From Tetragonia tetragonoides (Eukaryota; Streptophyta; Magnoliopsida; Caryophyllales; Aizoaceae), in NCBI GenBank assembly GCA_038025085.1, contig CM076140.1, positions 26,754,501 to 26,818,500 of the forward strand: DNA of 64,000 bases. Direction: 5' to 3'. The notes below the pieces were generated by a model. That model was given only the letters and a program-made list of their open reading frames with translations. It was not told where the DNA came from and did no database searches. How positions within the stretch are numbered: the stretch's first letter is position 1; each line of letters begins with the position of its first letter. Below, in pieces: positions 25,085 through 36,659 of this stretch. A program made the position numbers and the translations under genes.

Positions 25085-25929
25085 GATTTGAGTTCTTTTG
25101 TGTTGTTTATTAAGAGAAAGCATCCAAATACTTTGTTTGGATTAATTTGAGGGTGAAACTACACCTAGGATGTTTACAAGTACAAACAAGCTTCAACTCA
25201 AGCTTTTGAATGCATTTACGCGTTTTAAAAGCTCATACGAGTAGGGTGAAAGAGATTTGAGTTCTTTTGTGTTGTATATTAAGAGAAAGTATCTAAATAC
25301 TTTGTTCGTATTCATTTGAGTGTGAAACTACACCTAGGATGTTTACAAGTACAAACAAGCTTCAACTCAAGCTTTTGAATGCATTTACGCGTTTTAAAAG
25401 CTCATACGAGTAGGGTGAAAGAGATTTGAGTTCTTTTGTGTTGTATATTAAGAGAAAACATCAAAATACTTTGTTTGCATTCATTTGAGTGTGAAACTAC
25501 ACCTAGGATGTTTACAAGTACAAACAAGCTTCAACTCAAGCTTTTGAATGCATTTACGCGTTTTAAAAGCTCATACGAGTAGGGTGAAAGAGATTTGAGT
25601 TCTTTTGTGTTGTATATTTAGAGAAAGCATCCAAACACTTTGTTTGCATTCATTTGAGTGTGAAACTACACCTAGGATGTTTACAAGTACAAACAAGCTT
25701 CAACTCAAGCTTTTGAATGCATTTACGCGTTTTAAATGCTTATAGGAGTAGGGTGAAAGAGATTTGAGTTCTTTTGTGTTGTATATTAAGAGAAATCATT
25801 CAAATACTTTGTTTGGATTAATTTGAGTGTGAAACTACACCTAGGATGTTTACAAGTACAAACAAGCTTCAACTCAAGCTTTTGAATGCATTTACGCGTT
25901 TTAAAAGCTCATACGAGTAGGGTGAAAGA

Positions 25930-26078
25930 GACTTGAGTTCTTTTGTGTTGTATATTAAGAGAAAGCATCCAAATACTTTGTTTGGATTAATTTGAGGGTG
26001 AAACTACACCTAGGATGTATACTCAAGCTTTTGAATGCTTTTACGCGTTTTAAAAGCTCATACGAGTAGGGTGAAAGA
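25930..26078. repeat. 149-bp deletion monomer, copy 2
   Basis: Same 20-bp deletion, 994 bp (6 monomers) after copy 1. From here on, each copy starts with GACTTGAG in place of GATTTGAG, a secondary marker absent from copy 1. Confidence 0.92.
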
Positions 26079-26754
26079 GATTTGAGTTCTTTTGTGTTGT
26101 TTATTAAGAGAAAGCATCCAAATACTTTGTTTGGATTAATTTGAGGGTGAAACTACACCTAGGATGTTTACAAGTACAAACAAGCTTCAACTCAAGCTTT
26201 TGAATGCATTTACGCGTTTTAAAAGCTCATACGAGTAGGGTGAAAGAGATTTGAGTTCTTTTGTGTTGTATATTAAGAGAAAGTATCTAAATACTTTGTT
26301 CGTATTCATTTGAGTGTGAAACTACACCTAGGATGTTTACAAGTACAAACAAGCTTCAACTCAAGCTTTTGAATGCATTTACGCGTTTTAAAAGCTCATA
26401 CGAGTAGGGTGAAAGAGATTTGAGTTCTTTTGTGTTGTATATTAAGAGAAAACATCAAAATACTTTGTTTGCATTCATTTGAGTGTGAAACTACACCTAG
26501 GATGTTTACAAGTACAAACAAGCTTCAACTCAAGCTTTTGAATGCATTTACGCGTTTTAAAAGCTCATACGAGTAGGGTGAAAGAGATTTGAGTTCTTTT
26601 GTGTTGTATATTTAGAGAAAGCATCCAAACACTTTGTTTGCATTCATTTGAGTGTGAAACTACACCTAGGATGTTTACAAGTACAAACAAGCTTCAACTC
26701 AAGCTTTTGAATGCATTTACGCGTTTTAAATGCTTATAGGAGTAGGGTGAAAGA

Positions 26755-27092
26755 TATTTGCGTTCTTTTGTGTTGTATATTAAGAGAAAACATAAAAATA
26801 CTTTGTTTGCATTCATTTGAGTGTGAAACTACACCTAGGATGTTTACAAGTACAAACAAGCTTCAACTCAAGCTTTTGAATGCATTTACGCGTTTTAAAT
26901 GCTTATAGGAGTAGGGTGAAAGAGATTAGCGTTCTTTTGTGTTGTATATTAAGAGAAAACATAAAAATACTTTGTTTGCATTCATTTGAGTGTGAAACTA
27001 CACCTACGATGTTTACAAGTACAAACAAGCTTCAACTCAAGCTTTTGAATGCATTTACGCGTTTTAAATGCTTATAGGAGTAGGGTGAAAGA
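26755..27092. repeat. Paired ATAAAAATAC monomers, cassette 4
   Basis: Same cassette, 5072 bp after cassette 3: 30 monomers plus 42 bp minus two 20-bp deletions. It carries private changes (ATTAGCG at 26926, CCTACGATG at 27003). Confidence 0.9.
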
Positions 27093-27261
27093 GATTTCAG
27101 TTCTTTTGTGTTGTATATTAAGAAAAATCATTCAAATACTTTGTTTGGATTAATTTGAGTGTGAAACTACACCTAGGATGTTTACAAGTACAAACAAGCT
27201 TCAACTCAAGCTTTTGAATGCATTTACGCGTTTTAAAAGCTCATACGAGTAGGGTGAAAGA

Positions 27262-27410
27262 GACTTGAGTTCTTTTATGTTGTATATTAAGAGAAAGCAT
27301 CCAAATACTTTGTTTGGATTAATTTGAGGGTGAAACTACACCTAGGATGTATACTCAAGCTTTTGAATGCTTTTACGCGTTTTAAAAGCTCATACGAGTA
27401 GGGTGAAAGA
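27262..27410. repeat. 149-bp deletion monomer, copy 3
   Basis: Same deletion, 1332 bp (8 monomers) after copy 2, within the first copy of the 3340-bp repeat. It has a private TTTTATGTTG. Confidence 0.92.
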
Positions 27411-28424
27411 GATTTGAGTTCTTTTGTGTTGTTTATTAAGAGAAAGCATCCAAATACTTTGTTTGGATTAATTTGAGGGTGAAACTACACCTAGGATGTT
27501 TACAAGTACAAACAAGCTTCAACTCAAGCTTTTGAATGCATTTACGCGTTTTAAAAGCTCATACGAGTAGGGTGAAAGAGATTTGAGTTCTTTTGTGTTG
27601 TATATTAAGAGAAAGTATCTAAATACTTTGTTCGTATTCATTTGAGTGTGAAACTACACCTAGGATGTTTACAAGTACAAACAAGCTTCAACTTAAGCTT
27701 TTGAATGCATTTACGCGTTTTAAAAGCTCATACGAGTAGGGTGAAAGAGATTTGAGTTCTTTTGTGTTGTATATTAAGAGAAAACATCAAAATACTTTGT
27801 TTGCATTCATTTGAGTGTGAAACTACACCTAGGATGTTTACAAGTACAAACAAACTTCAACTCAACCTTTTGAATGCATTTACGCGTTTTAAAAGCTCGT
27901 ACGAGTAGGGTGAAAGAGATTTGAGTTCTTTTGTGTTGTATATTAGGAGAAAGCATCCAAATACTTTGTTTGCATTCATTTGAGTGTGAAACTACACCTA
28001 GGATGTTCACAAGTACAAACAAGCTTCAACTCAAGCTTTTGAATGCATTTACGCGTTTTAAATGCTCATACGAGTAGGGTGAAAGAGATTTGAGTTATTT
28101 TGTGTTGTATATTAAGAGAAAGCATCCAAATACTTTGTTTACATTCATTTGAGTGTGAAACTACACCTAGGATGTTTACAAGTACAAACAAGCTTCAACT
28201 CAAGCTTTTGAATGCATTTACGCGTTTTAAATGCTTATAGGAGTAGGGTGAAAGAGATTTGTGTTCTTTTGTGTTGTATATTAAGAGAAATCATTCAAAT
28301 ACTTTGTTTGGATTAATTTGAGTGTGAAACTACACCTAGGATGTTTACAAGTACAAACAAGCTTCAACTCAAGCTTTTGAATGCATTTACGCGTTTTAAA
28401 AGCTCATACGAGTAGGGTGAAAGA

Positions 28425-28573
28425 GACTTGAGTTCTTTTGTGTTGTATATTAAGAGAAAGCATCCAAATACTTTGTTTGGATTAATTTGAGGGTGAAACT
28501 ACACCTAGGATGTATACTCAAGCTTTTGAATGCTTTTACGCGTTTTAAAAGCTCATACGAGTAGGGTGAAAGA
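28425..28573. repeat. 149-bp deletion monomer, copy 4
   Basis: Same deletion, 1163 bp (7 monomers) after copy 3. Its 3340-bp partner is at 31765. Confidence 0.92.
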
Positions 28574-30601
28574 GATTTGAGTTCTTTTGTGTTGTTTATT
28601 AAGAGAAAGCATCCAAATACTTTGTTTGGATTAATTTGAGGGTGAAACTACACCTAGGATGTTTACAAGTACAAACAAGCTTCAACTCAAGCTTTTGAAT
28701 GCATTTACGCGTTTTAAAAGCTCATACGAGTAGGGTGAAAGAGATTTGAGTTCTTTTGTGTTGTATATTAAGAGAAAGTATCTAAATACTTTGTTCGTAT
28801 TCATTTGAGTGTGAAACTACACCTAGGATGTTTACACGTACAAAGAAGCTTCAACTTAAGCTTTTGAATGCATTTACGCGTTTTAAAAGCTCATACGAGT
28901 AGGGTGAAAGAGATTTGAGTTCTTTTGTGTTGTATATTAAGAGAAAACATCAAAATACTTTGTTTGCATTCATTTGAGTGTGAAACTACACCTAGGATGT
29001 TTACAAGTACAAACAAACTTCAACTCAACCTTTTGAATGCATTTACGCGTTTTAAAAGCTCGTACGAGTAGGGTGAAAGAGATTTGAGTTCTTTTGTGTT
29101 GTATATTAGGAGAAAGCATCCAAATACTTTGTTTGCATTCATTTGAGTGTGAAACTACACCTAGGATGTTCACAAGTACAAACAAGCTTCAACTCAAGCT
29201 TTTGAATGCATTTACGCGTTTTAAATGCTCATACGAGTAGGGTGAAAGAGATTTGAGTTATTTTGTGTTGTATATTAAGAGAAAGCATCCAAATACTTTG
29301 TTTACATTCATTTGAGTGTGAAACTACACCTAGGATGTTTACAAGTACAAACAAGCTTCAACTCAACCTTTTGAATGCATTTACGCGTTTTAAAAGCTCA
29401 TACTTGTAGGGTGAAAGAGATTTTAGTTCTTTTGTGTTGTATATTAAAAGAAAGCATCCAAATACTTTGTTTGGATTAATTTGAGTGTGAAACTAAACCT
29501 AGGATGTTTAGAAGTACAAACAAGCTTCCACTCAAGCTTTTGAATGCATTTACGCGTTTTAGAAGCTCATACGAGTAGGGTGAAAGAGATTTGAGTTCTT
29601 TTGTGTTGTATATTAAGAGAAAGCATTCAAATACTTTGTTTGGACTACTTTGAGTGTGAAACTACACCTAGGATGTTTACAAGTAGAAACAAGCTTCAAC
29701 TCAAGCTTTTGAATGCATTTACGCAGTTTAAATGCTCATACGAGTAGGGTGAAAGAGATTTGAGTTCTTTTGTGTTGTATATTAAGAGAAAGCATCTAAA
29801 TACTTTGTTTGGATTAATTTGAGTGTGAAACTACACCTAGGATGTTTACAAGTACAAACAAGCTTCAACTCAAGCTTTTGAATGCATTTCCGCGTTTTAA
29901 AAGCTCATACGAGTAGGGTGAAAGAGATTTGAGTTCTTTCGTGTTGTATATTAAGAGAAAGCATTCAAATACTTTGTTTGGATTAATTTGAGTGTGAAAC
30001 TACACCTAGGATGTTTACAAGCACAAACAAGCTTCAACTCAACCTTTTGATTGCATTTACGCGTTTTAAAAGCTCATACGAGTAGGGTGAAAGAGATTTT
30101 AGTTCTTTTGTGTTGTATATTAAAAGAAAGCATCCAAATACTTTGTATGGATTAATTTGAGTGTGAAACTAAACCTAGGATGTTTAGAAGTACAAACAAG
30201 CTTCCACTCAAGCTTTTGAATGCATTTACGCGTTTTAAAAGCTCATACGAGTAGGGTGAAAGAGATTTGAGTTCTTTTGTGTTGTATATTAAGAGAAAGC
30301 ATCCAAATACTTTGTTTGGATTCATTTGAGTGTGAGACAACACCTTGGATGTTTACAAGTACAAACAAGCTTCAACTCAAGCTTTTGAATGCATTTACGC
30401 GTTTTAAAAGCTCATACGAGTAGGGTGAAAGAGATTTGAGTTCTTTTGTGTTGTATATTAAGAGAAATCATTCAAATACTTTGTTTGGATTAATTTGAGT
30501 GTGAAACTACACCTAGGATGTTTACAAGTGCAAACAAGCTTCAACTCAAGCTTTTGAATGCATTTACGCGTTTTAAAAGCTCATACGAGTAGGGTGAAAG
30601 A

Positions 30602-30750
30602 GACTTGAGTTCTTTTGTGTTGTATATTAAGAGAAAGCATCCAAATACTTTGTTTGGATTAATTTGAGGGTGAAACTACACCTAGGATGTATACTCAAGC
30701 TTTTGAATGCTTTTACGCGTTTTAAAAGCTCATACAAGTAGGGTGAAAGA
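30602..30750. repeat. 149-bp deletion monomer, copy 5
   Basis: Same deletion, 2177 bp (13 monomers) after copy 4. It ends with CATACAAGTAGG, a change shared with copy 7. Confidence 0.92.
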
Positions 30751-31764
30751 GATTTGAGTTCTTTTGTGTTGTATATTAAGAGAAAGCATCCAAATACTTT
30801 GTTTGGATTAATTTGAGGGTGAAACTACACCTAGGATGTTTACAAGTACAAACAAGCTTCAACTCAAGCTTTTGAATGCATTTACGCGTTTTAAAAGCTC
30901 ATACGAGTAGGGTGAAAGAGATTTGAGTTCTTTTGTGTTGTATATTAAGAGAAAGTATCTAAATACTTTGTTCGTATTCATTTGAGTGTGAAACTACACC
31001 TAGGATGTTTACAAGTACAAACAAGCTTCAACTTAAGCTTTTGAATGCATTTACGCGTTTTAAAAGCTCATACGAGTAGGGTGAAAGAGATTTGAGTTCT
31101 TTTGTGTTGTATATTAAGAGAAAACATCAAAATACTTTGTTTGCATTCATTTGAGTGTGAAACTACACCTAGGATGTTTACAAGTACAAACAAACTTCAA
31201 CTCAACCTTTTGAATGCATTTACGCGTTTTAAAAGCTCGTACGAGTAGGGTGAAAGAGATTTGAGTTCTTTTGTGTTGTATATTAGGAGAAAGCATCCAA
31301 ATACTTTGTTTGCATTCATTTGAGTGTGAAACTACACCTAGGATGTTCACAAGTACAAACAAGCTTCAACTCAAGCTTTTGAATGCATTTACGCGTTTTA
31401 AATGCTCATACGAGTAGGGTGAAAGAGATTTGAGTTATTTTGTGTTGTATATTAAGAGAAAGCATCCAAATACTTTGTTTACATTCATTTGAGTGTGAAA
31501 CTACACCTAGGATGTTTACAAGTACAAACAAGCTTCAACTCAAGCTTTTGAATGCATTTACGCGTTTTAAATGCTTATAGGAGTAGGGTGAAAGAGATTT
31601 GAGTTCTTTTGTGTTGTATATTAAGAGAAATCATTCAAATACTTTGTTTGGATTAATTTGAGTGTGAAACTACACCTAGGATGTTTACAAGTACAAACAA
31701 GCTTCAACTCAAGCTTTTGAATGCATTTACGCGTTTTAAAAGCTCATACGAGTAGGGTGAAAGA

Positions 31765-31913
31765 GACTTGAGTTCTTTTGTGTTGTATATTAAGAGAAAG
31801 CATCCAAATACTTTGTTTGGATTAATTTGAGGGTGAAACTACACCTAGGATGTATACTCAAGCTTTTGAATGCTTTTACGCGTTTTAAAAGCTCATACGA
31901 GTAGGGTGAAAGA
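31765..31913. repeat. 149-bp deletion monomer, copy 6
   Basis: Same deletion, 1163 bp after copy 5, followed by the GTTTATTAAGAG monomer as after copies 1-4. Confidence 0.92.
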
Positions 31914-33941
31914 GATTTGAGTTCTTTTGTGTTGTTTATTAAGAGAAAGCATCCAAATACTTTGTTTGGATTAATTTGAGGGTGAAACTACACCTAGGAT
32001 GTTTACAAGTACAAACAAGCTTCAACTCAAGCTTTTGAATGCATTTACGCGTTTTAAAAGCTCATACGAGTAGGGTGAAAGAGATTTGAGTTCTTTTGTG
32101 TTGTATATTAAGAGAAAGTATCTAAATACTTTGTTCGTATTCATTTGAGTGTGAAACTACACCTAGGATGTTTACACGTACAAAGAAGCTTCAACTTAAG
32201 CTTTTGAATGCATTTACGCGTTTTAAAAGCTCATACGAGTAGGGTGAAAGAGATTTGAGTTCTTTTGTGTTGTATATTAAGAGAAAACATCAAAATACTT
32301 TGTTTGCATTCATTTGAGTGTGAAACTACACCTAGGATGTTTACAAGTACAAACAAACTTCAACTCAACCTTTTGAATGCATTTACGCGTTTTAAAAGCT
32401 CGTACGAGTAGGGTGAAAGAGATTTGAGTTCTTTTGTGTTGTATATTAGGAGAAAGCATCCAAATACTTTGTTTGCATTCATTTGAGTGTGAAACTACAC
32501 CTAGGATGTTCACAAGTACAAACAAGCTTCAACTCAAGCTTTTGAATGCATTTACGCGTTTTAAATGCTCATACGAGTAGGGTGAAAGAGATTTGAGTTA
32601 TTTTGTGTTGTATATTAAGAGAAAGCATCCAAATACTTTGTTTACATTCATTTGAGTGTGAAACTACACCTAGGATGTTTACAAGTACAAACAAGCTTCA
32701 ACTCAACCTTTTGAATGCATTTACGCGTTTTAAAAGCTCATACTTGTAGGGTGAAAGAGATTTTAGTTCTTTTGTGTTGTATATTAAAAGAAAGCATCCA
32801 AATACTTTGTTTGGATTAATTTGAGTGTGAAACTAAACCTAGGATGTTTAGAAGTACAAACAAGCTTCCACTCAAGCTTTTGAATGCATTTACGCGTTTT
32901 AGAAGCTCATACGAGTAGGGTGAAAGAGATTTGAGTTCTTTTGTGTTGTATATTAAGAGAAAGCATTCAAATACTTTGTTTGGACTACTTTGAGTGTGAA
33001 ACTACACCTAGGATGTTTACAAGTAGAAACAAGCTTCAACTCAAGCTTTTGAATGCATTTACGCAGTTTAAATGCTCATACGAGTAGGGTGAAAGAGATT
33101 TGAGTTCTTTTGTGTTGTATATTAAGAGAAAGCATCTAAATACTTTGTTTGGATTAATTTGAGTGTGAAACTACACCTAGGATGTTTACAAGTACAAACA
33201 AGCTTCAACTCAAGCTTTTGAATGCATTTCCGCGTTTTAAAAGCTCATACGAGTAGGGTGAAAGAGATTTGAGTTCTTTCGTGTTGTATATTAAGAGAAA
33301 GCATTCAAATACTTTGTTTGGATTAATTTGAGTGTGAAACTACACCTAGGATGTTTACAAGCACAAACAAGCTTCAACTCAACCTTTTGATTGCATTTAC
33401 GCGTTTTAAAAGCTCATACGAGTAGGGTGAAAGAGATTTTAGTTCTTTTGTGTTGTATATTAAAAGAAAGCATCCAAATACTTTGTATGGATTAATTTGA
33501 GTGTGAAACTAAACCTAGGATGTTTAGAAGTACAAACAAGCTTCCACTCAAGCTTTTGAATGCATTTACGCGTTTTAAAAGCTCATACGAGTAGGGTGAA
33601 AGAGATTTGAGTTCTTTTGTGTTGTATATTAAGAGAAAGCATCCAAATACTTTGTTTGGATTCATTTGAGTGTGAGACAACACCTTGGATGTTTACAGGT
33701 ACAAACAAGCTTCAACTCAAGCTTTTGAATGCATTTACGCGTTTTAAAAGCTCATACGAGTAGGGTGAAAGAGATTTGAGTTCTTTTGTGTTGTATATTA
33801 AGAGAAATCATTCAAATACTTTGTTTGGATTAATTTGAGTGTGAAACTACACCTAGGATGTTTACAAGTGCAAACAAGCTTCAACTCAAGCTTTTGAATG
33901 CATTTACGCGTTTTAAAAGCTCATACGAGTAGGGTGAAAGA

Positions 33942-34090
33942 GACTTGAGTTCTTTTGTGTTGTATATTAAGAGAAAGCATCCAAATACTTTGTTTGGATT
34001 AATTTGAGGGTGAAACTACACCTAGGATGTATACTCAAGCTTTTGAATGCTTTTACGCGTTTTAAAAGCTCATACAAGTAGGGTGAAAGA
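33942..34090. repeat. 149-bp deletion monomer, copy 7
   Basis: Same deletion, 2177 bp after copy 6, in the partial third copy of the 3340-bp repeat. Confidence 0.92.
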
Positions 34091-34564
34091 GATTTGAGTT
34101 CTTTTGTGTTGTATATTAAGAGAAAGCATCCAAATACTTTGTTTGGATTAATTTGAGGGTGAAACTACACCTAGGATGTTTACAAGTACAAACAAGCTTC
34201 AACTCAAGCTTTTGAATGCATTTACGCGTTTTAAAAGCTCATACGAGTAGGGTGAAAGAGATTTGAGTTCTTTTGTGTTGTATATTAAGAGAAAGTATCT
34301 AAATACTTTGTTCGTATTCATTTGAGTGTGAAACTACACCTAGGATGTTTACAAGTACAAACAAGCTTCAACTTAAGCTTTTGAATGCATTTACGCGTTT
34401 TAAAAGCTCATACGAGTAGGGTGAAAGAGATTTGAGTTCTTTTGTGTTGTATATTAAGAGAAAGCATTCAAATACTTTGTTTGGACTACTTTGAGTGTGA
34501 AACTACACCTAGGATGTTTACAAGTAGAAACAAGCTTCAACTCAAGCTTTTGAATGCATTTACG

Positions 34565-35980
34565 CGTTTTAAAAGTTCATACTTGTAGGGTGAAAGAGAT
34601 TTTAGTTCTTTTGTGTTGTATATTAAAAGAAAGCATCCAAATACTTTGTTTGGATTAATTTGAGTGTGAAACTAAACCTAGGATGTTTAGAAGTACAAAC
34701 AAGCTTCAACTCAAAGCTTTTGAATGCATTTACGCGTTTTAGAAGCTCATACGAGTAGGGTGAAAGAGATTTGAGTTCTTTTGTGTTGTATATTAAGAGA
34801 AAGCATTCAAATACTTTGTTTGGACTACTTTGAGTGTGAAACTACACCTAGGATGTTTACAAGTAGAAACAAGCTTCAACTCAAGCTTTTGAATGCATTT
34901 ACGCAGTTTAAATGCTCATACGAGTAGGGTGAAAGAGATTTGAGTTCTTTTGTGTTGTATATAAAGAGAAAGCATCTAAATACTTTGTTTGCATTCATTT
35001 GAGTGTGAAACTACACCTAGGATGTTTACAAGTACAAACAAGCTTCAACTCAAGCTTTTGAATGCATTTACGCGTTTTAAAAGCTCATACGAGTAGGGTG
35101 AAAGAGATTTGAGTTCTTTTGTGTTGTATATTAAGAGAAAGCATTCAAATACTTTGTTTGCACTAGTTTGAGTGTGAAACTACACCTAGGATGTTTACAA
35201 GTACAAACAAGCTTCAACTCAAGCTTTTGAATGCATTTACGCGTTTTAAAAGCTCATACGAGTAGGGTGAAAGAGATTTGAGTTCTTTTGTGTTGTATAT
35301 TATAAGAAAGCATTCAAATACTTTGTTTGGATTAATTTGAGTGTGAAACTACACCTAGGATGTTTACAAGTACAAACAAGCTTCAACTCAACCTTTTGAA
35401 TGCATTTACGCGTTTTAAAAGCTCATACTTGTAGGGTGAAAGAGATTTTAGTTCTTTTGTGTTGTATATTAAAAGAAAGCATCCAAATACTTTGTTTGGA
35501 TTAATTTGAGTGTGAAACTAAACCTAGGATGTTTAGAAGTACAAACAAGCTTCCACTCAAGCTTTTGAATGCATTTACGCGTTTTAGAAGCTCATACGAG
35601 TAGGGTGAAAGAGATTTGAGTTCTTTTGTGTTGTATATTAAGAGAAAGCATTCAAATACTTTGTTTGGACTACTTTGAGTGTGAAACTACACCTAGGATG
35701 TTTACAAGTAGAAACAAGCTTCAACTCAAGCTTTTGAATGCATTTACGCAGTTTAAATGCTCATACGAGTAGGGTGAAAGAGATTTGAGTTCTTTTGTGT
35801 TGTATATTAAGAGAAAGCATCTAAATACTTTGTTTGGATTAATTTGAGTGTGAAACTACACCTAGGATGTTTACAAGTACAAACAAGCTTCAACTCAAGC
35901 TTTTGAATGCATTTACGCGTTTTAAAAGCTCATACGAGTAGGGTGAAAGAGATTTGAGTTCTTTTGTGTTGTATATTAAG
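34565..35980. repeat. 5-monomer tandem duplication (846 bp)
   Basis: The monomer with TACTTGTAGGG followed by GATTTTAG recurs at 34581 and 35427, 846 bp apart: five monomers plus a 1-bp insertion (CTCAAAGC near 34712). The ACTACTTTGAG and GTAGAAACAAGC monomers follow in both copies. The two copies drift apart after about 35980. Confidence 0.78.
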
Positions 35981-36659
35981 AGAAAACATCAAAATACTTT
36001 GTTTGCATTCAATTGAGTGTGAAACTACACCTAGGATGTTTACAAGTACAAACAAGCTTCAACTCAAGCTTTTGAATGCATTTACACAGTTTAAAAGCTC
36101 ATACGAGTAGGGTGAAAGAGATTTGAGATCTTTTGTGTTGTATATTAAGAGAAAGCATCTAAATACTTTGTTTGCATTCATTTGAGTGTGAAACTACACC
36201 TAGGATGTTTACAAGTACAAACAACTTCAACTCAAGCTTTTGAATGCATTTACGCGTTTTAAATGCTCATACGAGTAGGGGGAAAGAGATTTGAGTTCTT
36301 TTGTGTTGTATATTAAGAGAAAGCATCCAAATACTTTGTTTGGATTAATTTTAGTGTGAAACTACACCTAGGATGTTTACAAGTACCAACAAGCTTATAC
36401 TCAAGCTTTTGAATGCATTTACGCGTTTTAAAAGCTCATACGAGTAGGGTGAAAGAGATTTGAGTTCTTTTGTGTTGTATATTAGGAGATTGCATCCTAA
36501 CACTTTGTTTGCATTCATTTGAGGGTGAAACTACTCCTAGGACGTTTACAAGTTCAAACAAGCTTCAGCTCAAGCTTTTGAATGCATTTACGTGTTTTAA
36601 CAGCTCTTACGACTAGGGTGATAGAGATTGAGTTCTTTTGTGTATATTAAGAGAAAGCA

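Larger units (their letters stand above)
27080..34460. repeat. 20-monomer higher-order repeat (3340 bp, about 2.2 copies)
   Basis: Sequence recurs at 3340 bp: about 27080-30419, 30420-33759 and a partial copy to about 34460. The length is 20 x 169 minus the two 20-bp deletions in each unit. Rare markers recur exactly, such as TTTACACGTACAAAG (28828 and 32168), AACAAACTTC (29013 and 32353), ATTTCCGCG (29887 and 33227) and CACAAACAAGC (30021 and 33361). The second and third parts differ by only occasional single bases, for example T28262 against A31602 and A30358 against G33698. The first few hundred bases of copy 1 differ more. Such identity over diverse monomers implies recent amplification of the whole 20-monomer unit. 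Confidence 0.93.
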
